A stretch of 64,000 nt of DNA. Origin: Streptomyces sp. SAT1 (GTDB lineage Bacteria > Actinomycetota > Actinomycetes > Streptomycetales > Streptomycetaceae). Below the pieces are notes generated by a model. The model was not told the DNA's origin, ran no database searches, and saw only the letters and a program-made list of their open reading frames with translations. Shown piece after piece: positions 9,101-16,867 of the stretch. The stretch spans positions 2,742,501 through 2,806,500 of the forward strand of contig NZ_CP015849.1 in NCBI RefSeq assembly GCF_001654495.1, given 5' to 3'. A program made the translations under genes and the position numbers. Numbering within the stretch: position 1 is the stretch's first letter; the number at the start of each line of letters is the position of its first letter.

Positions 9101-10628
9101 TGTGGCCGGACGGCACGATGTCGAACTTCTGCACGCCCGCGGTGCTGCACGTGAGCAGCCGGCTGTTCTGGCCCTTGGTGTACGCCTTCAGGTCCAGGCA
9201 CTTGCCGGAGCCCGCGTTGACCAGGCTCGTGGTGGCGTGCGAGGTGTACGTCCAGTTCTGGGCCGGGCTCTGGTTGCAGGTCCAGATCTGGATGGCGGTG
9301 CCGTCGGCCGTGCCGGCGCTCTTGACGTCCAGGCACTTGCCGGAGGCGACGTTCGCGAGCGCGCCGTCGCGGATCTGCCACTGCTGGGCCGCGGAGCCGT
9401 TGCAGGTGTAGATCTGCACCGGAGTGCCGTTGTCCTTCTTGCCGCTCTCCACGTCGAGGCAGTTGGCGGAGGAGCCGTGGGCGTGCAGCACCAGCGGGCT
9501 GTCACCGATCCAGCCGGGGCCGCCCGCGGACCAGTAGTCCTGCCAGCGGGTGAGGTGGTCGGCGTACCAGGACTGGCCGAGCATCTCGCCCAGCGCCTTG
9601 GCGCCGGCGGCGAGCGCCTTGGTGGCGTCGCTGTTGGCGGTCAGGATCTGGTTGCGCTGGACGGCCTGGGCGGCGATCTCCTGCTGCCACTCGGCGGAGG
9701 CGTCGGCGACCTCCTTGCCCAGCACCTTGTTCGGGTCGACGGGGGTGCGCCAGCCGCAGGCCGCGAAGCGGGTCTTCAGGTCCTCGACCGCGATGCGGTA
9801 CTCCAGGCTGCCGGGCTCGGGCGCGGTGCGCGCGAATCCGCCGGAGGACAGGAAGAGCCGGGCGTTGTCCGCGCCGGTCGGCTCCATGTCCCAGTTGACC
9901 AGGTCGTCCCAGGCGGCGTGCTCGGCCGTCGCCTGCTGCCAGTCCTGGCCGGGGACCGTGGGGTCGGGGTCCTTGCCGTAGAGCGGGGTGCCGAGGTCCT
10001 TGACCGCCTTGACGGTCTCGGCGTCGGCCTTGGGCGTGGGGTCCTCGTAGAAGCCGTCCTCGTCCTTCCAGAACTGGGCCGCGGTCCACTGGCCCAGACC
10101 GGTCTGGTCGAAGAAGTCCTTGCGGTTGTCGCCGGGCAGGCCGGGCGGGTCCTCGAAGTCGGCGACCGACTTGAAGCCGCCGGGCGTGGGCAGGCCGGAG
10201 ATCTTCCAGTCCTTGACCCGGTCGTAGAGGGCCGAGCCCTCCTTGTCGGCGGCGCTGCGGTCCGCCTCGTACGCCTCGGACAGCGGGGTCTTGTTCCAGT
10301 ACTCCTGGTTCGCCGCGGTGTGCAGCTGCTCGGGGGTCTGGTTCAGCGCGTTCTGGGCGACGCCGTACATCCCGGGGCCGCCCAGGCGCAGGACACCGGC
10401 CATCAGGCACTGGTCCTGGCGCAGCTGCTCGGCCGCGGCGGCGTCGAAGCCGTCGTAGCTGTCGGCCACGGGGACCGCGTCCTCGGCCCACCGGCCGATC
10501 AGATCGGACCGCGCGGCGAGCGGGGTCAGGACGGCGAGGGTGAGAAGGGCGGGTACGAGTCGCGCGGACCGTCCTGGTCCGCGCCGGCCGCGCCGCACAG
10601 GCGGTCTCGGGCCTGTTCTGGACTTCAA
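5748..10628 (-). CDS. Secreted polymorphic toxin: ricin-B lectin, Ala-rich coiled coil, Hint, RNase-A-like C-terminal effector
   Basis: The protein is 1626 aa, probably from TTG at 10628 (CAGGGA 8 bp upstream; no in-frame ATG or GTG nearby). Residues 1-40 form an Arg-rich Sec signal or anchor. About 50-370 is a conserved actinobacterial N-region. About 378-503 is a ricin-B lectin with QQW and QNW repeats. About 515-1155 is an Ala-rich heptad region predicted to form a long coiled coil. 1352-1495 is a Hint module: Cys1352, TPGHRF block, ending VLVHNC. 1496-1626 is the effector: HVLDEHV, SVFSD, AIAKWL, and a terminal TAY (Thr1622, Tyr1624) matching the RNase-A-like CdiA-CT pattern. It probably autocleaves after the Hint module and acts on target-cell RNA. 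Gene 3' of it encodes the likely immunity protein. Confidence 0.85.
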   Translation of the reverse strand: MKSRTGPRPPVRRGRRGPGRSARLVPALLTLAVLTPLAARSDLIGRWAEDAVPVADSYDGFDAAAAEQLRQDQCLMAGVLRLGGPGMYGVAQNALNQTPEQLHTAANQEYWNKTPLSEAYEADRSAADKEGSALYDRVKDWKISGLPTPGGFKSVADFEDPPGLPGDNRKDFFDQTGLGQWTAAQFWKDEDGFYEDPTPKADAETVKAVKDLGTPLYGKDPDPTVPGQDWQQATAEHAAWDDLVNWDMEPTGADNARLFLSSGGFARTAPEPGSLEYRIAVEDLKTRFAACGWRTPVDPNKVLGKEVADASAEWQQEIAAQAVQRNQILTANSDATKALAAGAKALGEMLGQSWYADHLTRWQDYWSAGGPGWIGDSPLVLHAHGSSANCLDVESGKKDNGTPVQIYTCNGSAAQQWQIRDGALANVASGKCLDVKSAGTADGTAIQIWTCNQSPAQNWTYTSHATTSLVNAGSGKCLDLKAYTKGQNSRLLTCSTAGVQKFDIVPSGHKGTDSLEYPKTAQFNTAKKGVTDAQAAAKKQLDLLKAQAAAAKKDATDTDTAEQAAYAIADKAGAPRGRALLAGQQKAQVTKASAAALDAMAKAGDTAYAATRAAAGDSATVAARALTQAAESKAAFRTAAAQEANAQAKAAADAAAVQAQTAKTARDTARAKLAETRKAEADAKSAAATAHAKRLAAEAEEATAKAEKATAAQKQAEAAQHRKNAEGYAKTAEEAKGRAETAESTAREKRQAAEQARDGAKAKRDDAWDAESKANAARAKADAKDAYADAHASADDAKDARAAADAADQAADDAESAARSARGEANAATQAAADADAAATRAEAAAERARSDSDAAQAAKLKADAAVRTATSSAADAIKASQDAATAARTAVQLADEAEKHAADAKKQADASKAEAAKAVAGAADAAGHAHVTAQAAEDARNSAQQVAAPANDAIQLGSPYITTDAAAGLAVLTGQSSKTIAEQQQAVAEAHARNAQQAAEQAQSTANAATGDAKAAYTIAAEAAGHAADARKSAKEALGYAAEAAQAAADAQTSLANTLEYDRQAGEDAAAADKAAGRAEGYAKDARDSADQAALDAEAARTAASEAEQAAKDARAAADRADAEATAAEEAAKDAQKYADSAQQAADEAQRNDANKQVQAGAATGAGGVFSVIDEIKQSGDPERLPDDCSRLPCDLVFKAHFDAVVSFYLCTDPDVPATESGCPAEDTVFLTTQTIKGLTKTVKVSSWQATKDLWKGIFDSVVGDFTGCYHKVKGDGSGSYGDCAWAATWLPLGGPIAKITEAIRGVDAALRTGVGVSDALKALKALDVDAHTLADIERTVSVYEDARTACRINSFPGTTDVVLADGSRKPIRDVRLGDRLLAADPATGRNRSEPVTRTFRHTTEDLLDVTLAGGGNLTSTPGHRFYVTGRGWTLASDLRAGDRLRTPDGGTRTVAALLGRDSAAPRTVYDLTVSGLHTFYAVAGDAPVLVHNCNDLIADEGKFPGLAHVLDEHVDPSRAEAVALAAGKSAKAGRDTPNSVFSDGVTAQQVVDYAIAGKAGAIAKWLRGSKQELEWSGTFGAKNSLGTVYYANNTEKAAGNGFYIMLKRAKGHPHGYYVYTAYPK
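6144..6575 (-). other. Hint (intein-like) pretoxin-processing domain
   Basis: Codons 1352-1495 encode CRINSFPGTTDVVLADGS, GDRLLAADP, TPGHRFYV (block B), AGDRLRT, YDLTVSGLHTFYAV and VLVHNC. This order is diagnostic of PT-Hint modules that release polymorphic-toxin effectors. Confidence 0.85.
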
Positions 10629-11010
10629 AGTGCATCCCTGCTTCGTGAACGGGCAGGCGGGAGCCCGTCCGGAGAGTCCGAAGGCGCGGGACGCGAGCAG
10701 ACACTTGCCGGCGATTCCCCCGACCGCAGGCCGATGCGCCCGCCGCCGGAAGGGTCAGTTCCGGCCGGGCGCGCCGGCAACTCTAGGCAGGTCATAGGCG
10801 TACATGACAAGAACCGGATCACCCGGTGGCCGAAAACGCCCCCCTCACCGAAACAAGGAGATGCCCCGCAGGACCCGTGCAGCACATGTGAAGCCAGCGG
10901 TTTCCGGACATCTGGACCCGGCCCAGATTGGCCGAATCACATCAGCGCACCCGGGAACCATCCGGCCCCCTGAACCGTCCCCGCCCGCAGGCGCGCGCAC
11001 GACACACGAC
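10629..11010. other. Intergenic region upstream of the toxin gene
   Basis: Between the toxin start and the ssrA terminator there is no convincing gene; the open frames on either strand are short and low-quality. The segment must hold the toxin promoter on the minus strand. I could not assign -35/-10 boxes with confidence. Confidence 0.5.
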
Positions 11011-11043
11011 AAAGGCCCCACCGCTCGAAAGCGGCAGGGCCTT
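11011..11043 (-). terminator. Terminator of ssrA (tmRNA)
   Basis: A hairpin with outer arms AAGGCCC/GGGCCTT and inner arms CCGCT/AGCGG lies 33 bp beyond the tmRNA 3' end. On the minus strand it is followed by a short T-run (CCTTTGTCG), as expected for an intrinsic terminator of ssrA. Confidence 0.75.
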
Positions 11044-11075
11044 GGTCTCACATGGGGTACCCGCGGACGGGTGAG

Positions 11076-11473
11076 TGGAGATGGCGGGAATCGAACCCGC
11101 GTCCAACGGTGCGGAACCAGGGCTTCTCCGTGTGCAGTCCGCTACGATTTTCTCGGCCCCGGAGATCACGCGGACAAGTCTCCGACGGGCTCAGTCACTG
11201 TTTGGTTTCCCTCTTCACCCCGTGACCGGGATCAAGGTTTAGTCCCCTAGCTGATGCCAGGATCCGGGTCGGGAACAGCCCCGGGCTGACACTCCCTTTA
11301 TAGGAGGCTCGCGATCGCTACCTGAGATCAGGCAGCGAGGGCGAAGGCCTGCTGGGAGGAATCGCGCTTGGTATTGGCGATTATTTTTTTCGGCCTGTGG
11401 TTTACGAGATCATGGCCGCTTCCTCGACACGCTTCCCCTGCTTCGACAGCCGCTGTCGAAACCGATCATCCCC
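11076..11473 (-). ncRNA. ssrA: tmRNA (transfer-messenger RNA)
   Basis: The 5' end GGGGATG (from 11473) pairs as a 7-bp acceptor stem with CATCTCC (11083-11077), leaving discriminator A at 11076. The T-arm GCGGG-TTCGATT-CCCGC is at 11085-11101. The following bases are not CCA, so CCA would be added after transcription. The tag reading frame starts at GCC 11378 and encodes ANTKRDSSQQAFALAA, ending in TGA at 11330-11328. This is the known Streptomyces tmRNA tag. tmRNA with SmpB rescues ribosomes stalled on broken mRNAs and marks the product for proteolysis; smpB lies 158 bp upstream on the same strand. Confidence 0.97.
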
Positions 11474-11630
11474 ATGTTGATTTTTCAATCCCTCCGAAGA
11501 GGCCCTCAGAGGCCCTCCGCAGAGGTGGCGTGCGCCGGCTTCGCGGTGCGGATGCCATCGTACGTGACCAACGCGGTTCCTTGCCAGCTTATTCCCGCTG
11601 CCCCGGCACCCCGCCCGGTCCCGTCGCGCG

Positions 11631-12110
11631 TCACGCCTGCTGCTTGCGGCGCACCGCCGACATCACCCGCTCCGCGTCGCGGCGGTCCTGCTTCTCGCGC
11701 AGCGTCTGCCGCTTGTCGTACTCCTTCTTGCCCTTCGCCAGCGCGATCTCGATCTTGGCCCGGCCGTCCTTGAAGTACAGGGCGAGCGGCACGATGGTGT
11801 GCCCCGTCTCCTGGGACTTCGACTCCAGCTTGTCGATCTCCTCGCGGTGCAGCAGCAGCTTCCGCTTGCGCCGGGCGCTGTGGTTGGTCCAGGTGCCCTG
11901 CGTGTACTCCGGCACATGCACGTTGTGCAGCCACGCCTCATGATCGTCCAGCTGCACGAACCCGTCGACCAGCGAGGCCCGCCCCTGACGCAGCGACTTC
12001 ACCTCGGTACCCGTCAGCACCAGACCGGCCTCGTAGGTGTCGAGGATGAGGTAGTCGTGCCGCGCCTTCTTGTTCTGCGCGATCAGCTTGCGCCCTTTTT
12101 CCTTAGCCAT
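11631..12110 (-). CDS. smpB: SsrA-binding protein SmpB
   Basis: The 159-aa protein begins [20 protein letters not shown] from ATG 12110; an ATG four codons upstream (12122) is possible but has no ribosome-binding site. Hallmarks include [18 protein letters not shown], the [13 protein letters not shown] segment and the basic tail [15 protein letters not shown]. SmpB binds the tRNA-like part of tmRNA and brings it to stalled ribosomes. The length is standard. It lies 19 bp downstream of the GNAT gene on the same strand and just upstream of ssrA, so the two trans-translation components are adjacent. Confidence 0.97.
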   Translation of the reverse strand: MAKEKGRKLIAQNKKARHDYLILDTYEAGLVLTGTEVKSLRQGRASLVDGFVQLDDHEAWLHNVHVPEYTQGTWTNHSARRKRKLLLHREEIDKLESKSQETGHTIVPLALYFKDGRAKIEIALAKGKKEYDKRQTLREKQDRRDAERVMSAVRRKQQA

Positions 12111-12129
12111 AGTGCCTGCCATTTTGGCA

Positions 12130-12807
12130 CTAGCCGGGGGGTGGACGGGAAGTCCATTTCGGCGGGGCGGGCGGGCCCGGTGGCGGGCGTGGCCCAGGAC
12201 GCCCAGGGCCCGGCCGGAGCCGACCCCGGCGGCTGGCTCCGGAACACCGGCCCTCCTCTGCCCGCCCTCGCACCATGCATGCGTACAGCGGAGCGTCCTC
12301 CCACGGGTGGGAGATGCCGACCTTCCGGTACCCCCACGCGAGGTATGCGGAGCGGGCCGGGGCGGTCTCCGGCTCGGGCCGCACGGTGAGCGTGACCCGC
12401 TCCGCGTCGATGCCGTCGAGGAGGCGGGCGTGCAGACCTGTCGCGACGCCACGGCGGCGCCATGCCCTGCGCACGGCGAGCTCGATGATCACGAAGGTCC
12501 GGCGCCCGTCCTCGCGCACGTACGCCTCGGGCAGGGTGACGTCCTGGAGGTTGCGCCACCAGCGGGTGTCGGGGGCGAGGAAGTACCCATAGCTGAAGCC
12601 CGCCACCTCGTCACCGTCCCGGGCGATGACGAGGCGCATTCCGGAGCGGCGCACGTGCACCTGGTAGTGCTCGACGAACTCGGCGACGTCGCGCGGCCCC
12701 TCCAGATAGGGCGGCTCGGCGTAGACCTCCGCGTACGCCGGCAGAAAGGCGTCGAGCTGTCCGGCTGCGGCTGTCCCCTCGTACCGGTGGAACACCACGT
12801 CGGTCAT
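12130..12807 (-). CDS. GNAT family N-acetyltransferase
   Basis: The 225-aa protein has a GNAT core up to about residue 180. Motif A is [26 protein letters not shown] (acetyl-CoA-binding R-x-x-G-x-A pattern), with a preceding beta strand [18 protein letters not shown] and a closing [11 protein letters not shown]. The last about 40 residues are Pro/Arg/Gly-rich and probably disordered. Its ATG overlaps the TGA of the upstream TPR regulator by one base (12807), pointing to translational coupling. The substrate is not predictable. Confidence 0.8.
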   Translation of the reverse strand: MTDVVFHRYEGTAAAGQLDAFLPAYAEVYAEPPYLEGPRDVAEFVEHYQVHVRRSGMRLVIARDGDEVAGFSYGYFLAPDTRWWRNLQDVTLPEAYVREDGRRTFVIIELAVRRAWRRRGVATGLHARLLDGIDAERVTLTVRPEPETAPARSAYLAWGYRKVGISHPWEDAPLYACMVRGRAEEGRCSGASRRGRLRPGPGRPGPRPPPGPPAPPKWTSRPPPG

Positions 12808-14126
12808 CAGGCGGCCCTTCGCTCATGGAGGTAGTCGCGTGGCTCCTGTTTGGCGTCCCGGGCGCTGATCGCGTCCCGCTTGTCGAGCAGGTCGATCACC
12901 TCGGTCAGGCGCCGCATCACACGCCCGGATTCAACCTCTTCCAGGTGTTCGAGGCTCTCTAATGCGTGGGCAGCGCCCTCGTCGACGCTGTCGGCGTTGA
13001 CCAGGCTTCGGGCGAGGGTGAGCCGGTACAGGGCTCGGTTGCGGCCGTATGTGCGGTCCTGATGGGCCAGAGCGGCGTGCAGGAAGTGCACGGCCCGTTC
13101 GTGGTGGCCACTCTCGGTGTAGAGGAGGCCGTGGGCGTAGTCGAGCTCAGCCGCTCCGTGGAAGGCCGCCCACTCCGGTGCAGGCCGGCCTCGGTCGCAG
13201 CGCTCGCGCTCCGTGAGACGCATGGACTCCGTGAGGCTCCGGCGCGCGGCAGTGTCGTCGCCCAAGAGGGACAGGGCACGTGCTTCTCGGGACGCGAGAA
13301 GAGACTGCAGAATTGGGGAACCGAGGCGTGCGGCGCGCTCCCTCGCTGCCCGAGCGAGGTCGTAGCCATCACGCGGGCGGCCTTCGTAGCTGGCCTGCAT
13401 GCTGAGCGAAGCAAGCACCAGGATCTCCAAGGAGCTGTCCCTGAGCACGGTGGCAGTGGTCAGCGCCTCCCCCCAGTAGCGGCGGGCTGAATCCTGATCA
13501 TCAGCGTCGTAGTACAGCCAGGCACAGTGCTCGGCGGTCTCTCCCACCAAGAGTTGAAGTTGCCGCCCGATGGTCTCGGGGTACCGGCTGGTGTTGATGA
13601 TGCGCTGGACCCGACGAAGGTGGCGGACGGCCAACGAGCGTACGTCACCACCGCCGTAGGCGTTGTCAAGGTGATACAGGGACCGCAGGCCCTCCCGTAG
13701 CTCGATGAGATGGGCAGTGCCAACTGCCCCCTGGCTACCTGGAGGAGTGAGCCTGTTCAGTGAGGGAGGAATCGCGGCTGCTGCTGTCGCGGCGCCGATC
13801 GAATCGGCAAGGAACGCCCGTCGGTCCACACTGGTGCCTTCCTGTGGGAACAGTGGTGCGCCTCCCACGGTGGCACCGAGCGGGGGATTGAGGAAACCCA
13901 ACTCGATGGGGTCTACACCGAGCATGGCGTGGATCACACGCCAAGCCCGGATGCGCGGAGTCGGCGGAGGGATCTCCCGCCACCAGCGGCGGACATGGCG
14001 AGTAGTCACAGTGACTGGTTCACCGAGCAACTCTGCTGTGTCTTCGAAACGACGGATGAACTTACTGGGCGAGTCCAAACCCTGCGCAGTGCAGGCCTGT
14101 TCGAACAACGTCATCTCAACGGCCAT
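12807..14126 (-). CDS. TPR-containing transcriptional regulator with a TTA (bldA) codon
   Basis: The 439-aa protein starts from ATG 14126 (MAVEMTLFEQACTAQGL). The N-terminal 75 residues look like a DNA-binding segment of the Streptomyces XRE/AbaA type (VTVTTRHVRRWWRE, then PRIRAWRVIHAMLGVDP). A DRRAFLADSIGAATAAAA stretch follows, as often seen at the junction of such regulators, then about 270 residues of helical TPR-like repeats. Codon 389 (12962-12960) is TTA, the only one I found in any gene of this window. Its translation would therefore depend on the bldA tRNA, typical of developmental or secondary-metabolism regulators. Base composition is visibly less GC-rich than in its neighbours. 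It is divergent from an RsbW-like gene, a common pairing. Confidence 0.72.
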   Translation of the reverse strand: MAVEMTLFEQACTAQGLDSPSKFIRRFEDTAELLGEPVTVTTRHVRRWWREIPPPTPRIRAWRVIHAMLGVDPIELGFLNPPLGATVGGAPLFPQEGTSVDRRAFLADSIGAATAAAAIPPSLNRLTPPGSQGAVGTAHLIELREGLRSLYHLDNAYGGGDVRSLAVRHLRRVQRIINTSRYPETIGRQLQLLVGETAEHCAWLYYDADDQDSARRYWGEALTTATVLRDSSLEILVLASLSMQASYEGRPRDGYDLARAARERAARLGSPILQSLLASREARALSLLGDDTAARRSLTESMRLTERERCDRGRPAPEWAAFHGAAELDYAHGLLYTESGHHERAVHFLHAALAHQDRTYGRNRALYRLTLARSLVNADSVDEGAAHALESLEHLEEVESGRVMRRLTEVIDLLDKRDAISARDAKQEPRDYLHERRAA

Positions 14127-14202
14127 GCCGTACCCCCGGTATTCCGGCTGTGCACTGACCGTAGCGGTCGGCCCGGACATCGGACGGGTGCTCTCTCGAA
14201 AT

Positions 14203-14222
14203 GTCCGCCCAAAGGTCCGCCC
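14203..14222. promoter_or_regulatory. Direct repeats in the divergent regulator/ATPase promoter
   Basis: GTCCGCCC occurs at 14203-14210 and again at 14215-14222, about one helical turn apart, in the 164-bp space between the TPR regulator and the RsbW-like gene. It may be a binding site for the regulator; there is no further support. Confidence 0.25.
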
Positions 14223-14290
14223 GTATGTCCTCACGGGCTCGGTCAGGAGGCGTTGGCTTGGTATCGAGGGATCATGGGAGGAGCCCCAAC

Positions 14291-14734
14291 GTGAACAGCT
14301 TGAGTGAGGACGCCAGGTTGCGGCCGACCTGGCACCCGGTCGCCTCGGCCACCGGACACCCGTCCTACAGCGGAGTGTTCCCACGGGACGAGCGGGCCGC
14401 CGGGGAGGCGCGGGTGATGGTGGCGACCGTGCTGGCCGTGTGGCATCTGCCCCGGCTCGTGGCCGACGCCGAACTGGTCGCCTCGGAGCTGGTGACCAAT
14501 GCCGTGCGGCATGCGCGTGGCCCGGACGTGGGGGTGACGGTGACCCGGACGGGACACGCGAGGGTGTGCGTGGCGGTCACGGACGGGAGTCCGCTGCTGC
14601 CGCGCCTGCGGGTCGCGGGTCTGCTGGCCGAGACGGGCCGGGGACTGCGTCTGGTCGAGGGTCTGTCCCGGGACTGGGGCGCCGCGCCCTGCGCCCGCAG
14701 CAAGAGCGTGTGGGCCGAGGTGGGAACGGGATGA
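14291..14734 (+). CDS. RsbW/SpoIIAB-like ATP-binding protein (HATPase_c)
   Basis: The 147-aa protein starts from GTG 14291 behind GGGAGGAG. GHKL ATPase boxes are present: N-box ELVASELVTNAVRHA (about 58-72), G1 VAVTDGSP, and G2 TGRGLRLVEGLS. Streptomyces encode dozens of these short proteins; some act as anti-sigma kinases, most are unassigned. No sigma factor or STAS antagonist is adjacent. Its stop overlaps the next ATG (ATGA), so the two are translationally coupled. Confidence 0.85.
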   Translation: MNSLSEDARLRPTWHPVASATGHPSYSGVFPRDERAAGEARVMVATVLAVWHLPRLVADAELVASELVTNAVRHARGPDVGVTVTRTGHARVCVAVTDGSPLLPRLRVAGLLAETGRGLRLVEGLSRDWGAAPCARSKSVWAEVGTG

Positions 14735-15465
14735 CCGGCACCGAGCGCCGCCCCGGTCCGACCGGTGTCCCCTCGGTCCTGCCCCCCGTCCCCGCCGGAA
14801 TCACCCCCTGCATCACGGGCTACAGCCGCGAGACACCGCTGCCGCTCGCCCTGGTCGCGGATCCGGTCCGTGGCCGGCTGGCCTACGCGGACGAGACGCC
14901 GTACGACCGGGACAGCTGGGGAACGCTGTGGACGAGGACGGCGATGCCGCCGAGGGGCCGGCGTGGGAGTCCGCGGCCCCAGGTCGTCCATCCGTACCGG
15001 CAGCGCCGCGCGATGCTCGATCTGTGGTGCCGGATCTGCAAGCGGCCGGTGGATCCCGGATACACCGGCCCCTACCTCTTCCTCCGCGGGGCCGAGGGCG
15101 GTCCCGTCTGCGAGGGGGAGCACACCGGCAGCCCGCCCCTCCATCCGCCCTGCGCCGCCGTCGCCGTCCAGGTCTGCCCGGACCTGCGGGGCTGCTGGAC
15201 GGCGGTGTGGGCGCGGCACGCCCCCTACTGGGGTGTCACGGGTGACGTCCATGACCCGCGGACGCTGGCGCCGCGCGCGGTGCGGGTGGAGATCCAGGCC
15301 GAGTCCTCGGCCGTCCGCTGGACGGTCTCCCACCGCATGCTCGTCGAACTCCAGCACGTCACCCCTCTTCCCCGGGCGGCCCTGGAGAGGGAGTGGGCCC
15401 GTCTCGGCCGGGACCGGCTGGAGCACGAGTTCGCGCGGATAGCGGCGCTGACCGGCGCCGTGTGA
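14731..15465 (+). CDS. Hypothetical protein with CxxC pair, coupled to the RsbW-like ATPase
   Basis: The 244-aa protein's ATG overlaps the upstream stop by 4 bp. No family is recognised with confidence. Visible features are WCRICKRPVDPGYTGPYLF (CxxC, about residue 99), two further cysteines before HPPCAAVAVQVCPDLRGCW, and a closing helical WARLGRDRLEHEFARI. The cysteine and histidine spacing suggests a zinc site. There is no signal peptide or membrane segment. Coupling suggests it works with the ATPase. Confidence 0.65.
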   Translation: MTGTERRPGPTGVPSVLPPVPAGITPCITGYSRETPLPLALVADPVRGRLAYADETPYDRDSWGTLWTRTAMPPRGRRGSPRPQVVHPYRQRRAMLDLWCRICKRPVDPGYTGPYLFLRGAEGGPVCEGEHTGSPPLHPPCAAVAVQVCPDLRGCWTAVWARHAPYWGVTGDVHDPRTLAPRAVRVEIQAESSAVRWTVSHRMLVELQHVTPLPRAALEREWARLGRDRLEHEFARIAALTGAV

Positions 15466-15511
15466 AGCCCGCGGCCGACCGGGACCATCGGCACCGGGCG
15501 GTCTTCCGACG

Positions 15512-16777
15512 TCACGAAGGGTCCCCCAGCCCCGTCAGGACCGTGCGGGCGCGGGACATCGGGTCCGTGCCCGCGTCCAGGTCGGGGGTGATGCCGTGGC
15601 CGTCGACGCTGCGGCCGGCGGGGGTGCGGTAGTGGCCGACGGTGAGTTCGGCGACGGAGCCGTCGGGCAGCCGGGTCGGCATCTGGACCGAGCCCTTGCC
15701 GAAGGTGCGGGAGCCGACGACGAGGGCGCGGCCCCGGTCCTTGAGGGCGCCGGTGAGCAGTTCGGCCGCGCTCATCGTGCCGCCGTCGACCAGGGCGACC
15801 AGCGGCCGGGTGGTGTCGCCGCCGGGCTCGGCGTGCAGGGCGCGCTGGCTGCCGTCGACGTCGTAGGTGGCGACCAGGCCGCCGTCGAGGAAGGCGGAGG
15901 CGGTGGTGACCGCCTCGGTGACCAGGCCGCCGGAGTTGCCCCGCAGGTCCAGGACGATCCCGGAGCGGGCCGGGGCGCCGCGCACGGCGGTGCGGACCTT
16001 GTCCCCGGCGCCCTTGGTGAAAGCGGTGATCTTGATGACGGTCGTACCGTCGGACAGGCGCCGCACCGAGACGGAGTCGGTGGACAGGCGGGCCCGGCGC
16101 AGCGTCCGCGTCCAGGTGTGCGAGCCGCGCTGGAGACCCAGGGTGACGGAGGTGCCGGCGGGCGCGTCGTCGGCGTCGCCGCGCAGCAGGGAGACCACGT
16201 CGGTGACGGGCCGGCCGTCCACCTTCTCGCCGTCCACGCTGCGCAGCCGGTCGCCCGCGCGGATCCCCGCGTCGGCGGCCGGTGAGCCGGTCTGCACCTC
16301 GGTCACGTCGATCCGGCCGTCCCGCGCGCGCCGCGCCCACAGCCCGACGCCGGTGTAGCGGCCGTCCAGGGCGTCCTGGAACTCCTCGTAGTCGCCCGGG
16401 GAGTAGACGGCGCCCCAGCGGTCGCCGCTGCGGCTGACGGCGTGTTCGGCGGCCTCCACCGGCGACTTGCCCACGGCCATGGCCTCGGCGGCGGCCCGCG
16501 CGACCTGTTCGGACGGGCTCACGGGGGACGACGACCGGTGCGCGGAGGCGGCGGCGGAGTCGGGGGTCGAGGAGTCGGGGGCGGAGCCGGGAGCGGGCGG
16601 GCCGACGGGGGCGGACGGGACCGGGACCCCGCGGTGCGCGGACGCCGCGGACCCGCGCTCGTGTCCGGGCAGCGAACCGGTCGCCGCGCCCGCCACGAGG
16701 ACGCCCACGAAGACCAGTGTCAGACCGGCGCCGGAGCGGCTGCGGCGGGGCTGACAGAAGGGGTCACGGCCTGACAT
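15512..16777 (-). CDS. S41-family carboxy-terminal processing protease with PDZ domain
   Basis: The 421-aa protein has a signal-anchor TM at residues about 17-34, a Ser/Pro/Ala-rich linker to about 90, a PDZ domain at about 145-215 (YTGVGLWARR...PAADAGIRAGDRLRSVDG) and an S41 catalytic domain. Catalytic Ser lies in DGGTMSAAELLTGAL and Lys in FGKGSVQM, with the substrate-binding DLRGNSGG segment before them. It acts outside the membrane in tail-specific cleavage of envelope proteins. It lies downstream of ftsEX, separated by a hairpin. In ftsEX organisms this position hints at cell-wall or division-related substrates (inference). Confidence 0.9.
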   Translation of the reverse strand: MSGRDPFCQPRRSRSGAGLTLVFVGVLVAGAATGSLPGHERGSAASAHRGVPVPSAPVGPPAPGSAPDSSTPDSAAASAHRSSSPVSPSEQVARAAAEAMAVGKSPVEAAEHAVSRSGDRWGAVYSPGDYEEFQDALDGRYTGVGLWARRARDGRIDVTEVQTGSPAADAGIRAGDRLRSVDGEKVDGRPVTDVVSLLRGDADDAPAGTSVTLGLQRGSHTWTRTLRRARLSTDSVSVRRLSDGTTVIKITAFTKGAGDKVRTAVRGAPARSGIVLDLRGNSGGLVTEAVTTASAFLDGGLVATYDVDGSQRALHAEPGGDTTRPLVALVDGGTMSAAELLTGALKDRGRALVVGSRTFGKGSVQMPTRLPDGSVAELTVGHYRTPAGRSVDGHGITPDLDAGTDPMSRARTVLTGLGDPS

Positions 16778-16800
16778 GGCGGTGAGTCTAGGACAACGCG

Positions 16801-16834
16801 CAGGGCCGCACGCGCGCTTGGCGGTGCGGCCCTG
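16801..16834 (-). terminator. Hairpin between ftsX and the S41 protease gene
   Basis: CAGGGCCGCAC (16801-16811) pairs perfectly with GTGCGGCCCTG (16824-16834), giving an 11-bp stem. It sits 33 bp beyond the ftsX stop and upstream of the protease. There is no T-run, as usual in Streptomyces; it may only attenuate. Confidence 0.6.
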
Positions 16835-16867
16835 CCGACGTGTGTCACATCATCAGATGGACGAGCG

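Noticed and set aside
7548..10973. Long Gly/Arg/Leu-rich plus-strand frame opposite the toxin
   Set aside because: It mirrors the Ala-rich coiled-coil coding sequence; no domain and no sensible start.
11076..11110. Apparent tRNA 3' end (T-loop GTTCGATTCCC)
   Set aside because: It is the tRNA-like domain of tmRNA: the tag frame and 5' acceptor partner lie about 300-390 bp away.
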